Assembly: GCA_958430865.1 (NCBI GenBank)
Contig: CAUDNR010003846.1
Span: 60,511-71,581, forward strand
Length of the DNA: 11,071 nt
Source of the DNA: Entrophospora sp. SA101
Taxonomy: Eukaryota; Glomeromycota; Glomeromycetes; Entrophosporales; Entrophosporaceae
Direction: 5' to 3'
Below the pieces are notes generated by a model. The model was not told where the DNA came from and ran no database searches. It was given only the letters and a program-made list of their open reading frames with translations. Positions 1 through 8,583 of this stretch are shown in pieces. How positions within the stretch are numbered: position 1 is the stretch's first letter; each line of letters starts with the position of its first letter. The position numbers and the translations under genes are program-made.

Positions 1-2759
1 CCAAAAAGCTTTGTGCCTAATATTATAAAAAATAATTAGTTAATACTTGTGAAAAATATATACTTATTATACCTAATTGTTAAGTATAAATCAATTTGAT
101 GCATAATATAATTACCGATTTATATCTACGAGTTCCTATTAATATACATAAAATAATAAACACTATCAACAATAATCCAATAAATATTATCATGAAAATC
201 CATCTAAAATTCTCCTTGGAACTGTCTAGTTGTTCAGCCCCGTAACCAGAATCAATCAAATTAGTGTATAATCCTTTAGATAATAACGTAGCATTTTTAT
301 TTATTATCAATTCATTCAAATCACTTGCTAATTGTATTGCACTCAATTCTGTTATTGATGATGTTCCCTCAATATCAATTCTCATAAATATTTGATCAGT
401 TGAATTAGTTGTGATATTCATTTCATAATTTTTGAATATGATCTTACTAAGATTGTCATTGATACTATCATGGTTGTTATGACTATATTGATATTTTGTT
501 GATATTTTTATACGTGCTATATCACATGGAAGTGCATTGGATAATTCATTTGACAATTTGCCAACAAAATCCAATTGATCATTTATTGATAATGATGTGT
601 AATATGTTGTACCCTCTGGTGTTAATTGAATTATGCAACTAACGGAACTTGAATCATAATTAACATACAATTCATTCCTGACTATAACTATATATATATA
701 CATATTAGAAGTGTATTGTATAAATTAAATTATAAATAGATCAATAAAACAATTTCTCTATAAAAAAAATTTTAAAAACCTGTATTAAAATCCCATATTT
801 TTGGCTTTATGCCAAAAAGATTTTGATTAGTTACAGAATCTTTAACAAAATCATCTTCAATAGTCACATAATATTCACTTCCGGGGCTATTAAAGGTACT
901 TTTTAAAACTTTGACTTGAACAGTGTTACCTTCGATTTGAACATAATCAGATTGACCAGAGCATGATTGACGCAATAAATCTTCACTCTCATCATAGTAA
1001 TCATCATTGTTATTAATATTAATGTTTGTGCTAGAACGTAATTGGTAAATATTAATATTTCCTGATGATTTTTTAACTGATTTAGTATAAGTTATTGTGA
1101 TTGAATCAGTATTTGCAGAAATTATGCTTGAATTTTTTTCTGGCACTGTTGACAATATACTATCAGATCCATAACCTCCAGGACCACCAGGAAACCCACT
1201 AATAGTATTGAAACTACCATTATTACCTTGAACTGTACTATAATTGGTTAAAGCATCGGTCAATAAACATGTCCAAGAATAATCGTCAGTTGGTTGTTTA
1301 GGTATTGTCCATAGTGTATTGTCAGGCAGAACCCCTGCAATTTTATTAGTGTATTGATATTGGCTTGAGAAGCTCCAATTTCCAAAATAGGTGCCATTAT
1401 TACTACAAATGTGTCCATCAACATTACCAGTCGGAACAGTCTCTACTAAAATAACATATCCACCATAATACAATGTTTGAACATCCCATATTGTTGTTGT
1501 TGTATTTGAAACTTGAGCAATTGAAAATTCTGGTGTTACCGAATACAAGTTACCAGAAGATGTGAAATCAATATCTATAAATGATATGTTTGTTGATCTA
1601 ACAATTGTAATCAGACAACTGTATCCTGAAAAGTAATAGGCGAGATCACACCTATGGATATTAACAATATCAATCGAACCATTACCATTTGTTTTACTTT
1701 TATATAACTCAAAAGGGCCTGTTGGTTGCAAACTATCATCAACAGATAAAAATGTTACAGCAATTGTCCAATCTCCAGTAAATTGATTACTATCAGTAGT
1801 TGTTTTTGTGTCAGTTGTACAAGTTACCATGGCATAACTTCCATCTTCTCTTGAAAAGAACTTTGTAATGTTTGGGTTAAAGTTGGTTATATCTGTTAAT
1901 TTTCCAGTAGAAGTTTCTAATATTGTACCAGTAGAAATATTTCTATGTAATACGAAAATAATTAGGGGAAAGGTAATTTGAAATAGGGAAGAAAAAAATT
2001 TTTGAAATTTAAAATAGGAATTGGATTACTTACGGTACACTGTATTTTGTCCAAATGATTTCTTTTGTATCTTTAACATAACACACACGCAAAAATCCAT
2101 CATCTTTTTTATGGCTTTGAATAATTATACTGTCATCACATACATTCTCAAATTCAATATTACTAATTATTATATTTATAGATTTAGAATCTGGTTAGAT
2201 GTGAAATCAATAAAATAGTAAAGTTTACATACAAATCGTTTGTTTACCTTACTAATTCACCAGTCCAAGTAACGACATCACCACAAACTTTATTAGAAAT
2301 GGAACGATTACAAAAATAATTTATTAATATATATTTATAAGCTATAGCATTTATTGTAATGCTATCACCACTACTGCTACCACCACTACTTTGTTTACTA
2401 TTAGCAACCAATGCAAGTTTGTAGCAAAAATTTTCCCATGGAATGTTCAAATTATTTAAATTTAAAGTTGTAACAGTTTCATTTGTATGGACTAATCGTA
2501 AATAGATTGTATTCTCATTACAGTAATTTAAAGGATTCAACAATCTTAATAAAATTGTTCCATCCTGATAATTAATCCCATCAACTACTTTGAGGCCATT
2601 GTTGCTTGATTCAACATGATTTATTGCAGTCTCATATGCAAAAGTCGGATTAATTATTATATCAAAAATTGAAGAACTGATGAAAATCAACGTAAAGAAC
2701 AATTTCACTTTCCAAATATTTTTAATAATAATAATAACGTAATTATGATTCACATACAT
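1..2759 (-). CDS. Signal-peptide, Ig-like, SEA-like single-pass (or more) membrane protein, four to five exons, probably 3' partial
   Basis: Exons read on the minus strand are 2759-2248, 2162-2034, 1942-780 and 681-116. Introns of 85, 91 and 98 nt all have GT-AG ends, and the phases (2, 2, 1) join without a stop. A fourth intron 115-17 with a last visible exon 16-1 is likely, because GTAATT at 115 and TATTAG before 16 give a good pair; if unspliced, the frame stops at 80-82 (801 aa). The start is the ATG at 2757-2759; the open frame extends only to an upstream GTG. Residues about 15-50 form a signal peptide ending near NPTFA. Residues about 479-602 resemble an SbsA-type Ig-like domain (YYVTIEDDFVKDSVTNQNLF then WDFNT). 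Residues about 610-650 (LTPEGTTYYTSLS, DFVGKLSNELSNALP) look SEA-like. A hydrophobic helix at about 761-784 is followed by TRRYK. Many N-x-S/T sites suggest a glycosylated exterior. From memory, Rhizophagus-type fungi carry many such proteins; the function is unknown. Confidence 0.72.
2757..2759 (-). other. Start codon chosen for the surface-protein gene
   Basis: The open frame reaches 2783, but only because a GTG is there. A nuclear eukaryotic gene needs ATG, and the first in-frame ATG is at 2757-2759. It leaves about 14 residues before the hydrophobic signal sequence. An upstream non-coding or short coding exon cannot be excluded. Confidence 0.6.
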
Positions 2760-3054
2760 TATAGAGAAAACTTTATTGCTCACTCTTTGATATTTTTATT
2801 ATTATTATTATTTATATTAGGAGAGGTGAAATTTTTTCAAGAGCAATAATCATCAGCCAGTTAAAAAATACATTTTTAGGTTTTTTTTTAATTTGTTAAA
2901 TTAATTTAAATTATCTGTTAGTTATTTTTGTCCTTTGTCTTTTACGATTTGATTATCGGTGAATCATATGGAAAATGATATTCACAAAAAAATTACCTTT
3001 TTTACATTTTTCCCCGAGAAAAAAAAAATAATCATCACAAACCTGCTTTCTTAC

Positions 3055-3154
3055 ACAAACTTGTCCTCACCCCTAAATTTATTTTAATCAACAAACTTAT
3101 TTTTATCCACTAAATTTTATTTCTTCAACAAACTTGCCTTTATCCATTTATTTG
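3055..3154. repeat. Degenerate tandem repeat, unit about 36-37 bp, about three copies
   Basis: Each copy begins ACAAACTT and continues into a T/C-rich stretch with ATCC or CCCC and then AAATTTAT-like sequence. Starts are at 3055, 3091 and 3128, so spacing is 36 and 37 bp. An extra partial start, ACAAACCTG, is at 3037, half a period upstream. The copies are diverged. Confidence 0.5.
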
Positions 3155-3743
3155 TCTACGTCTTATAATCAATTGTTTGCAAACGCGTTTTTTCTCTTGG
3201 AAAAAAAATATATACCAAGTTTACTTTCTTAAAGAAAAATATCTTTGAACAGGTAGATTTTTGAATATAAAATTTAAATAAAATAAAGCGTTAAATAATA
3301 ACACAAACTTAAAAATATTATTATTCGGCTACACCAGATTGACTTACTACCGATTGAGCGATTAAATAATAAATTATTATAATCATAATTACTTATATTG
3401 GTTTTAGTGTTATTATATTAACTTTTACCATATTGAAATATGGTGTGATAATGAATAGACATAAGAGTTTCCGAGTAATAATACAATTAGAATCTTTGAT
3501 TTATTTAACACCAAAATATTAATTGTGCAAGTATCAATTGTAGCATAACATAATCAACATCAAATTATTCTGTTAATAGGAATAGGCAAACAATACTATT
3601 ATTATTAATAATTCTTATTGTTCATCTAATTTAATTAGCAACCTTTAAACGAAAACGTAACAGTGAGTTTCGCGAAATACAGATTAGCAATAATATTCTT
3701 TGGTGTCATAACAACATGAAATCACAAGACTCAATCACATACA

Positions 3744-3773
3744 TATATATTCGTTCGGAGCATCAAAATTAGC
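3744..3773 (+). repeat. Dispersed direct repeat, copy 1
   Basis: This 30-nt stretch, containing TTCGTTCGGAGCATCAAAA, recurs at 4026-4054 with one substitution and one missing A. The copies are 282 bp apart. Similarity does not extend clearly into the flanks, so the origin is unknown; it may be a remnant of a mobile element or a segmental duplication. Confidence 0.6.
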
Positions 3774-4025
3774 ACCGGGTACAAATACTATCGTGTAATG
3801 CAAACTTTAATAAAAATAGACTATTTCATGGTCAGATGGTGCATTGATCGAGTAGTATAATAAATTACAAACAAAAACGCATAAATAGACCCGTTATCCC
3901 CATTTCGTGGACCAAAAAATCGCAAAAAAAAGGTGTATTGGGTTTGCTTTTTACGTTGCATTCAAATTCGAGGGACGTTCTATGTATGATTTGGCTTTAC
4001 GCGTTACATTCAAATGTGAGGTATC

Positions 4026-4054
4026 TATATATTCGTTTGGAGCATCAAATTAGC
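4026..4054 (+). repeat. Dispersed direct repeat, copy 2
   Basis: This is the second copy of the element at 3744-3773, reading TTCGTTTGGAGCATCAAAT in its core. Just upstream is another weak duplication: a GCTTT..ACG..TGCATTCAAAT-type string at about 3945-3967 and a related GCTTTACGCGTTACATTCAA at 3994-4013. Confidence 0.55.
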
Positions 4055-4211
4055 CAGTCACATTATTATTATATCAATGCTTTTATTTCATTCGTTGCGT
4101 TGAGCAAAAAATTTATTCATTTAAAAAAAAATTACAAATACAAAAGGGAAATTGTTCGCGAATTTAATAAATTGAATAAAAGATCCTTTGCAAAGAAGAA
4201 CCCTCATGTGA

Positions 4212-4246
4212 ATCAAAAGTTATTTACGAATTTCGATTGTTAAAAA
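4212..4246 (+). repeat. Direct repeat pair, copy 1
   Basis: ATCAAAAGT, a T/A-rich centre, then AATTTCGATTGTTAAAAA. The same arrangement recurs at 4369-4405, 157 bp downstream, with only a few differences. Both copies lie upstream of the S29 gene. Confidence 0.55.
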
Positions 4247-4368
4247 TCTTTTTGTCCTGATCTTTTCCTCGTGTTTATTTATTTATCCCAGTTTAAAGAC
4301 CAATTGGGATCAATTGGATTTTTTTTCCTTCAAGTCTATTGCTATAAAAGAATAAACTTCATGCAAAC

Positions 4369-4405
4369 ATCAAAAGTTTTTTACCAAATTTCGATTGTTA
4401 AAAAA
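4369..4405 (+). repeat. Direct repeat pair, copy 2
   Basis: This is the second copy of the 4212-4246 element; the shared 3' part is AATTTCGATTGTTAAAAA. It may be a decayed duplication in the S29 upstream region. No regulatory role can be read from it. Confidence 0.55.
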
Positions 4406-4700
4406 AGATAAACTAAGCCTTTTTTTCTTAATTAAAAAAAAACCCTCCCCTTTACAAAGATCAATCAACGAATTTATTTGTTTTCTTCAAAAGGAATTTA
4501 GTAATCAAAAATAAAATTTTTCCTATATATCAAACGAACAGTCAAAACAACCGGTCCGCTCTTTATTTTGATTGGATAGAAATGTAAATATCTTATACTA
4601 AAAAAGGTGGATAGTGTAACCGAGGCACATAATTTAAAAATCTATAAAGTCATGTGAGAATCAATAAAAAAATTTTTTCTCTAAAAATTTTTATTTTATC

Positions 4701-4756
4701 ACCTTTGAAAATAACATTCAACCATAACCAACAACAATAACAATAAGTAAAAGAAA
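4701..4756 (+). promoter_or_regulatory. Likely S29 5' leader
   Basis: A pyrimidine-rich and then CAA/AAC-rich stretch (CAACCATAACCAACAACAAT) runs directly into the start codon. This is typical of fungal ribosomal-protein leaders. The transcription start cannot be placed from sequence alone. Confidence 0.35.
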
Positions 4757-5075
4757 ATGGCTCATGATCAAGTATGGTTTTCTCGTCCTCGTCGTTATGG
4801 AAAAGGCTCACGTGAATGGTAACAATTAGTAATAATTTTTATTTATACAAATATTAGTTCTTCATTAAAATTTATATGAATTAATGAATGTAGTCGTGTG
4901 TGTAGCCATCGGGCTGGTTTAATTCGTAAATACAATTTAAACATATGTCGTCAATGTTTCCGTGAATATTCCAAAGATATTGGTTTTATCAAGGTATTTC
5001 GGGGTATATTATTTATTTATTTTTTTTTTTATTAATTATATTGATTTTTTTTTTTTTTTTTTGTAGTATCGTTGA
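4757..5075 (+). CDS. RPS29: 40S ribosomal protein S29 (uS14), three exons, complete
   Basis: Exons are 4757-4818, 4894-4993 and 5067-5075. Introns of 75 nt (4819-4893) and 73 nt (4994-5066) have GT-AG ends. Spliced, they give 56 codons plus TGA, the usual length of eukaryotic S29. The protein is the zinc-ribbon uS14 of the small-subunit head, a structural part of the cytoplasmic ribosome. The zinc ligands are Cys21 and Cys24 (CRVC) and Cys39 and Cys42 (CRQC); Cys21 is split by intron 1 after TG. Family blocks [17 protein letters not shown] and KDIGFIK are all present. The start ATG follows an A-rich leader (AAGAAA), and the N-terminus matches the family in length. The last exon supplies only Tyr-Arg and the stop. 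Intron 2 ends in a run of 18 T before GTAG. No sign of decay. Confidence 0.97.
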
Positions 5076-5129
5076 TTTTGTTCAAATAATGCATATATAT
5101 TTATACAACGTATATTTATTATTATATAT

Positions 5130-5135
5130 AATAAA
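5130..5135 (+). terminator. RPS29: Possible polyadenylation signal of S29
   Basis: AATAAA lies 55 nt after the S29 stop codon, inside a TA-rich tract. Fungal poly(A) signals are loose and the surroundings are AT-rich, so this is only suggestive. Confidence 0.35.
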
Positions 5136-5238
5136 GGTTTTTAGCAAATTTTTTTTAATTAAAAAAATAAATCAATTAGAATTAAAATTTTAAAATCTTA
5201 AAATACTATTTTACATAGTCAATTTACTTGTTGTATGA

Positions 5239-5347
5239 TTATGAAAGTTGTGAAAGAGCACCATATAGACTCAATGTTCTCTTCTCTACTATCAAAGTAA
5301 ATGAATCACCATTGCTAACATCAGGAAATTTTGAAAGTGCTGTTGAT
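5239..5347 (-). pseudogene. Possible terminal exon or coding relic, unidentified
   Basis: On the minus strand a TTAGCATAG acceptor at 5348-5352 is followed by an open frame to TAA at 5239-5241. It encodes 35 residues including FPDVSNGDSFTLIVEKRTL. Codon content looks protein-like rather than random AT-rich sequence. It faces S29 tail to tail, and an AATAAA on this strand lies at about 5114-5119. I could not join it to an upstream exon with certainty and do not recognise the product. Confidence 0.3.
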
Positions 5348-5430
5348 CTATGCTAATAATACACCATATCAATGATATATACGTAATTATGTTGATAAAT
5401 AATGTTGATTTACACTTTTTAACTTATTTA

Positions 5431-5646
5431 TTAATGATATAAATCAATGCCTGTTGAATAACAATAATAAATAAAGTATTCTAAAACATAATTTACACAA
5501 TATTCATTATATTTATTATAACATGAATTAATTCGAGATTCGGCCAAAATAAATCTATTAAAGGACAAACCATATTTAAAAAATTGATTTTCATTTTGTA
5601 ATGGCAATCGTGTTTTATTCGTTATGATTCGAATTACATTGAATGT
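5431..5646 (-). pseudogene. Open 71-codon coding-like stretch without start, unidentified
   Basis: The minus-strand frame is open from 5646 to a TAA at 5431-5433 and has no ATG. It includes TRLPLQNENQFFKYG and FILAESRINSCYNKYNEYC. An open stretch of this length with mixed residues is unusual in such AT-rich DNA. Three stops lie in the same frame just upstream, and a 10-bp inverted repeat sits at its 5' end. It may be an exon or relic of the same broken gene as 5239-5347. No family recognised. Confidence 0.28.
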
Positions 5647-5661
5647 TTATTCGAATAAAAC
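5612..5661. repeat. Short inverted repeat, 10-bp perfect arms
   Basis: GTTTTATTCG at 5612-5621 pairs with CGAATAAAAC at 5652-5661 across a 30-nt spacer. I found no convincing target-site duplication. Confidence 0.5.
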
Positions 5662-5722
5662 GAATTAATATTAAGATTGAGTTGTATTACGAATAGAAAC
5701 TCTGCTTGCCGAAACAAACACC

Positions 5723-5833
5723 TTAATCCGTATAATAATCATCAATTTCTTCCTCATTCATATTAATTGCTACGTTGTTGCATGGTTACAAGTGTTGAGC
5801 GTCTTGAAAAGGTTCTTGTGCATTCACTACACC
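5723..5833 (-). pseudogene. Short coding-like relic, acidic end, unidentified
   Basis: The minus-strand frame gives NAQEPFQDAQHL, a TAA, then PCNNVAINMNEEEIDDYYTD and a TAA at 5723-5725. The acidic tail looks like a protein end, but the internal stop and lack of a linked exon make it a relic at best. It may belong with the two fragments closer to S29. Confidence 0.22.
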
Positions 5834-6059
5834 TCAACATCGTAAATAATAATAATGGTCTGTCTATTTATAATTATTCTGTTTAAATAAGTAATGATGA
5901 TAGAATAAGTAACTCTGATTTAAACTAATTGATATCACATTTCAATCTCTAATCATAAAAAATGATGAATTTTTTAATTTCCTTCTTTTCATTCTTTTCA
6001 ACTTTCTCTAGTATCAAATATGAATATAAGAGAATCACACAAACATTTCTCTAATAGAG

Positions 6060-6317
6060 TGACGAACTAAGGTTTCCGGTCCAAACTATTTTCGAATAAA
6101 GTAGTGTTGACAATAGTTTGGGCTTCTCAATATTTTTTTATAAGAATCAACATGGAAAAACCATACAAATCAACCTATTTTGATTTAAATAATTTCACAC
6201 CATTTAGGCTATTAATAAAAATAGTTTGGGCCTATAAAAAATTAATTTTTGCCCAAAGTGTTTTGGCAATTTCGGCTACTAAGAGAGGTAGTTTCGATTG
6301 GAAACCTTATAACGAAC
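6060..6317. mobile_element. hAT-like MITE, 242 bp, with 8-bp target-site duplication
   Basis: Terminal inverted repeats of 21 bp lie at 6068-6088 and 6289-6309, matching at 18 of 21 positions; the outer TAAGGTTTCC is perfect. Immediately outside are TGACGAAC (6060-6067) and TAACGAAC (6310-6317), equal at 7 of 8 bases. An 8-bp duplication with short terminal repeats is the hAT-superfamily pattern. The body carries AATAGTTTGG twice (6112-6121 and 6220-6229) and its complement CCAAACTATT at 6081-6090, so the left end can also fold on itself. It codes for nothing, hence non-autonomous. Superfamily assignment rests on duplication length alone. Confidence 0.7.
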
Positions 6318-6450
6318 TTGATTTCCTTAATTCGACCATTTAACTATCTTAACAAGAGTCGATACCATGGTACGCCTTTTGACTATATAAATTTTGTTTA
6401 TAGATATAAGTTAGCATGTGTAAAAAGTGTCAATTAATAAAAAGAAAAAT

Positions 6451-6657
6451 AGAGACGGTTTTACTGTAAGTTTCTCTTTTAAAGACGAAAATAATTACAT
6501 GTATAATTGGTAGGACAAAGTTGATGCAGATGTCTTTATCGAACATTGTTAGCTAACTGATGATTAACTAAAGGAACACCTTCACCGCAAGATTATCGGG
6601 AAGAATAGTGCTAACGAATTATTAGATTCTCTTAAGGTTAAAAAAAATTACATTTAG
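6451..6657 (+). pseudogene. Decayed coding relic with three internal stops, unidentified
   Basis: One plus-strand frame reads as a continuous protein-like text: RDGFTVSFSFKDENNYMYNW, stop, DKVDADVFIEHC, stop, LTDD, stop, LKEHLHRKIIGKNSANELLD and onward to KVKKNYI and TAG at 6655-6657. The internal stops are TAG at 6511-6513, TAG at 6550-6552 and TAA at 6565-6567. All three could have come from CAG or CAA by single C-to-T changes. No start or splice sites are evident, and I do not recognise the ancestral protein. Confidence 0.45.
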
Positions 6658-6809
6658 TAGTTAGAGATGCAACAATTGCTTTATATTAATACTATTTTAA
6701 TTTTTGTTTTATTAGCATTTTCTCTCTATGTAACAATTAGTAATACTATGTTTGTCGTGTGAAACAAGCATTGTGATGTACTTTTGATGTTTTTCGTCTC
6801 TCACCTTTT

Positions 6810-6974
6810 AATGGCAACAAAATGAAGGAAGGGAACAACGATGCTAAAGCTAAAATGACATATGACGCTTATTAATTCATATAATTTTTGATCCGTCACC
6901 AAAGCTTGACACTGAACATTGTTGATCAGCGTTTTGCACTTTTGCAGAAAAAACAGGAAGTATATATAATAATT
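6810..6974 (+). pseudogene. Weak coding-like relic downstream, unidentified
   Basis: A plus-strand frame gives NGNKMKEGNNDAKAKMTYDAY, two stops close together, then LIRHQSLTLNIVDQRFALLQ and KKQE. It could be a further piece of the gene decayed at 6451-6657, in another frame. The evidence is residue composition only; the opposite strand is also open here, so the coding strand is uncertain. Confidence 0.2.
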
Positions 6975-7193
6975 TAGCTCCAAATCGATTTCTAAATAAG
7001 GCCAACCCACCAATAAAATTGGATATTCTGCGCAAAATACATTATAATCTTTTGCACAAAAAAAAATTTTTAATATATTACTCGAAATCCCGTTTTTCCC
7101 AGAGCACCCCCCAAATACGAATCGATCATTCAAATTTATTTTATTGCAAATTATTTTGCTCGCGACCAATAATAATGGTTATAATAACAATAA

Positions 7194-7394
7194 TACAGTG
7201 AACCCTCTATAAGTGCACCCCCTCGGGAACATAGTGCTATTTCTTGTGAGCGTGCATTTATGGAGGGTGTGCATTTGCGGAGGGTGATTTTATAAGCTCT
7301 CTATAAGCTTGGGGATGAGATGGGCCGTGCATTTATGGAGGGTATACATAGTGCGTGCATTTAGGGAGGGTGCACTTAGGGAGGGTTCACTGTA
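7194..7394. mobile_element. pogo/Tc1-mariner-like MITE, 197 bp, TA target duplication
   Basis: The element at 7196-7392 begins CAGTGAACCCTC and ends GAGGGTTCACTG. Its terminal inverted repeats match over 25 bp with two mismatches (the next shared block is AAGTGCACCC). It is flanked on both sides by TA (7194-7195, 7393-7394), the target duplication of the Tc1/mariner/pogo superfamily. A leading CAG and CCTCTATAAG-type terminus is seen in pogo/Tigger elements. The inside is packed with a 17-bp motif, listed separately. There is no coding capacity, so it would need a transposase in trans. Confidence 0.85.
7202..7386. repeat. Six copies of a 17-bp motif inside the MITE
   Basis: The consensus is GTGCATTTATGGAGGGT. 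Direct copies are at 7252-7268, 7269-7285, 7327-7343, 7355-7371 and 7370-7386; an inverted copy is at 7202-7218 within the left terminal repeat. Copies differ at one to four positions (for example GTGCATTTGCGGAGGGT and GTGCACTTAGGGAGGGT). The first two are head to tail and the last two overlap by 2 bp. The outermost copies are part of the terminal repeats, so these may be multiplied transposase-binding sites. Confidence 0.85.
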
Positions 7395-7433
7395 GCAATA
7401 ATTATAATATTTGGATTTTATTTTTATAAATAT

Positions 7434-7490
7434 CAATAAATACAAATCAATAAAATACAAATCAATAAAATACAAATCAATAAATACAAA
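7434..7490 (+). repeat. 15-bp tandem repeat, about 3 to 4 copies
   Basis: TACAAATCAATAAAA at 7441-7455 and 7456-7470 is perfect. A third copy at 7471-7484 lacks one A, and partial units flank it (ATCAATAAA from 7432 and TACAAAT from 7485). It lies about 40 bp beyond the TA-flanked MITE. Confidence 0.8.
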
Positions 7491-7579
7491 TATTAAATAT
7501 ATATTTCAAAATTTATTTTATTATTAAAATTATAATTTTGTTCTCGGGATTATGAAAATATTATAAAAACTTACCAAAA

Positions 7580-7589
7580 GGTGGCCACC
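7580..7589. repeat. Perfect 10-bp palindrome GGTGGCCACC
   Basis: A self-complementary GC-rich decamer in otherwise AT-rich sequence, 33 bp upstream of the Lys/Glu-rich relic. It may be chance or a relic of coding sequence. Confidence 0.4.
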
Positions 7590-7621
7590 TGCCAGCTAAC
7601 AATGACAATTCTTTTCGATAA

Positions 7622-7940
7622 ACTGGAAGAATTGCCAAGAAACCAGTAAAAAGAAAGAAAACGATAGTCGAACAAAATTTAGAACAGGAAAGGGAAAATT
7701 TAAAAATTCATAAAAATGAATGTTAGCCGGGGATCAAATCCGGTGATCAAAAAGATCAGAGAAGTGGGATTAAAAGGAATTCAAAAGGGTATCGGTCCAC
7801 AGTTCTACTCTTACTGGGAGAAAAGAGAACTGACAAGAGAAAAGCAGGATCGAAAGAACTATAAAAAAATTTTTTATAAAAAAAACGATGAAAAATGTGA
7901 ACAATATAACAAACAATATAACAATAAACAAACAATATAA
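7622..7940 (+). pseudogene. Lys/Glu-rich coding relic broken by a frameshift, unidentified
   Basis: The first frame (7622-7726) gives TGRIAKKPVKRKKTIVEQNL and EQERENLKIHKNEC before TAG. The same frame continues as PGIKSGDQ, then loses sense. From about 7743 the next frame carries on with VIKKIREVGLKGIQKGIGPQ, FYSYWEKRELTREKQDRKNY and KKIF, ending at TAA 7938-7940. The ATG at 7716 opens only the second part. The two halves have the same highly charged, helical character, which suggests one ancestral frame split by a nonsense change and a frameshift near 7740. No family recognised; it could come from a mobile-element protein. The antisense frame over 7770-8000 is its shadow. Confidence 0.4.
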
Positions 7941-8580
7941 AAAAAACTTAGCGAATTTCCAAGGGAAAAGCCTTTCGACTAAAGAAATAAGCAAGTACAT
8001 AAATTATTATTAATAAAATAAAAAATAAAGAAAATGACAACAAAATAATAATAAAATAATTCCGAGAACATTTCAAAATTAAAGGAAAGAGGGAAAAATT
8101 TTATGAGAAAATAATAATAATAATAATAATAACAATATTCCAATAAAAGGAGGCTATATATATGAACGCGAATATATATACCGATCGGCAGAAATTATTA
8201 TTAATTAATTTTTTTAACTAGAAAAGTATCAGCCAGATTGAAATTGAATAAAACCAGTACAACCAAGTCAATGCCAAAGTGAAAACAAGATTTTAAGCTT
8301 AGCATGAATTTATATATCTTTGGATTGATTACAGGAATAAAATAAGTTTATTTTGTATCACTAAACTTTAGTCCTCTGAAATTTCTTGTCTCTATTTTTA
8401 TTAATTATAATATAAAATTATCATTATTTTATAATTAAAATGAAATTGATAGAGGGAGTATATATATAAATTGTAGCTTTCATATTTATAATCTAAATTA
8501 ATAATAATAATAATATAGCTTATGATGATGATAATAGAATCCTTACTGTCATCAGATCTAAATTATAAAAAAATTTCTAT
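7941..8580. other. AT-rich intergenic stretch
   Basis: Mostly A/T with AAT repeats (for example 8110-8131 and 8500-8514) and TATATA runs. I see no gene, RNA or element here. Confidence 0.5.
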
Positions 8581-8583
8581 TAG

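Larger units (their letters stand above)
2784..4700. other. Long AT-rich intergenic spacer between divergent genes
   Basis: This stretch separates the minus-strand surface-protein gene from the plus-strand S29 gene. I see no convincing coding exon in it. It contains poly-A/poly-T runs, AAT microsatellite-like patches, a perfect 7-bp stem with a TGAA loop at 3427-3444, and several degenerate direct repeats listed separately. The promoters of both genes should lie here, but I cannot point to a specific element. Confidence 0.6.

Noticed and set aside
2021..2218. Plus-strand open frame of 65 codons
   Set aside because: It is antisense to exon 2 of the surface-protein gene, whose splice sites and frame are well supported.
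3938..4243. Plus-strand open frame of 101 codons
   Set aside because: It starts at TTG, not ATG, and runs across degenerate direct repeats; its residues show no domain. Treated as chance.
6104..6437. Two overlapping plus-strand open frames
   Set aside because: They lie largely within the 242-bp MITE, and the first starts at a non-ATG codon.
6801..7169. Minus-strand open frame of 122 codons
   Set aside because: A fairly long open stretch, but no recognised motif and no splice context, and the plus strand over its 3' part is equally protein-like. Left as unproven.
7290..7475. Minus-strand open frame of 61 codons
   Set aside because: It reads through the TA-flanked MITE and the 15-bp tandem repeat, which explain its repetitive YFIDLYF residues.
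7726..7745. GGGATCAAATCC, resembling a tRNA T-arm
   Set aside because: No matching acceptor, D or anticodon arms around it; no tRNA was found in the window.
7770..8000. Minus-strand hydrophobic open frame of 76 codons
   Set aside because: It is the antisense shadow of the Lys-rich relic; AAA/GAA codons read backwards give Phe runs.
8150..8164. AGGAGG followed by ATATATATG, resembling a bacterial ribosome-binding site
   Set aside because: The window is eukaryotic with spliced genes, and the frame from that ATG is very short.
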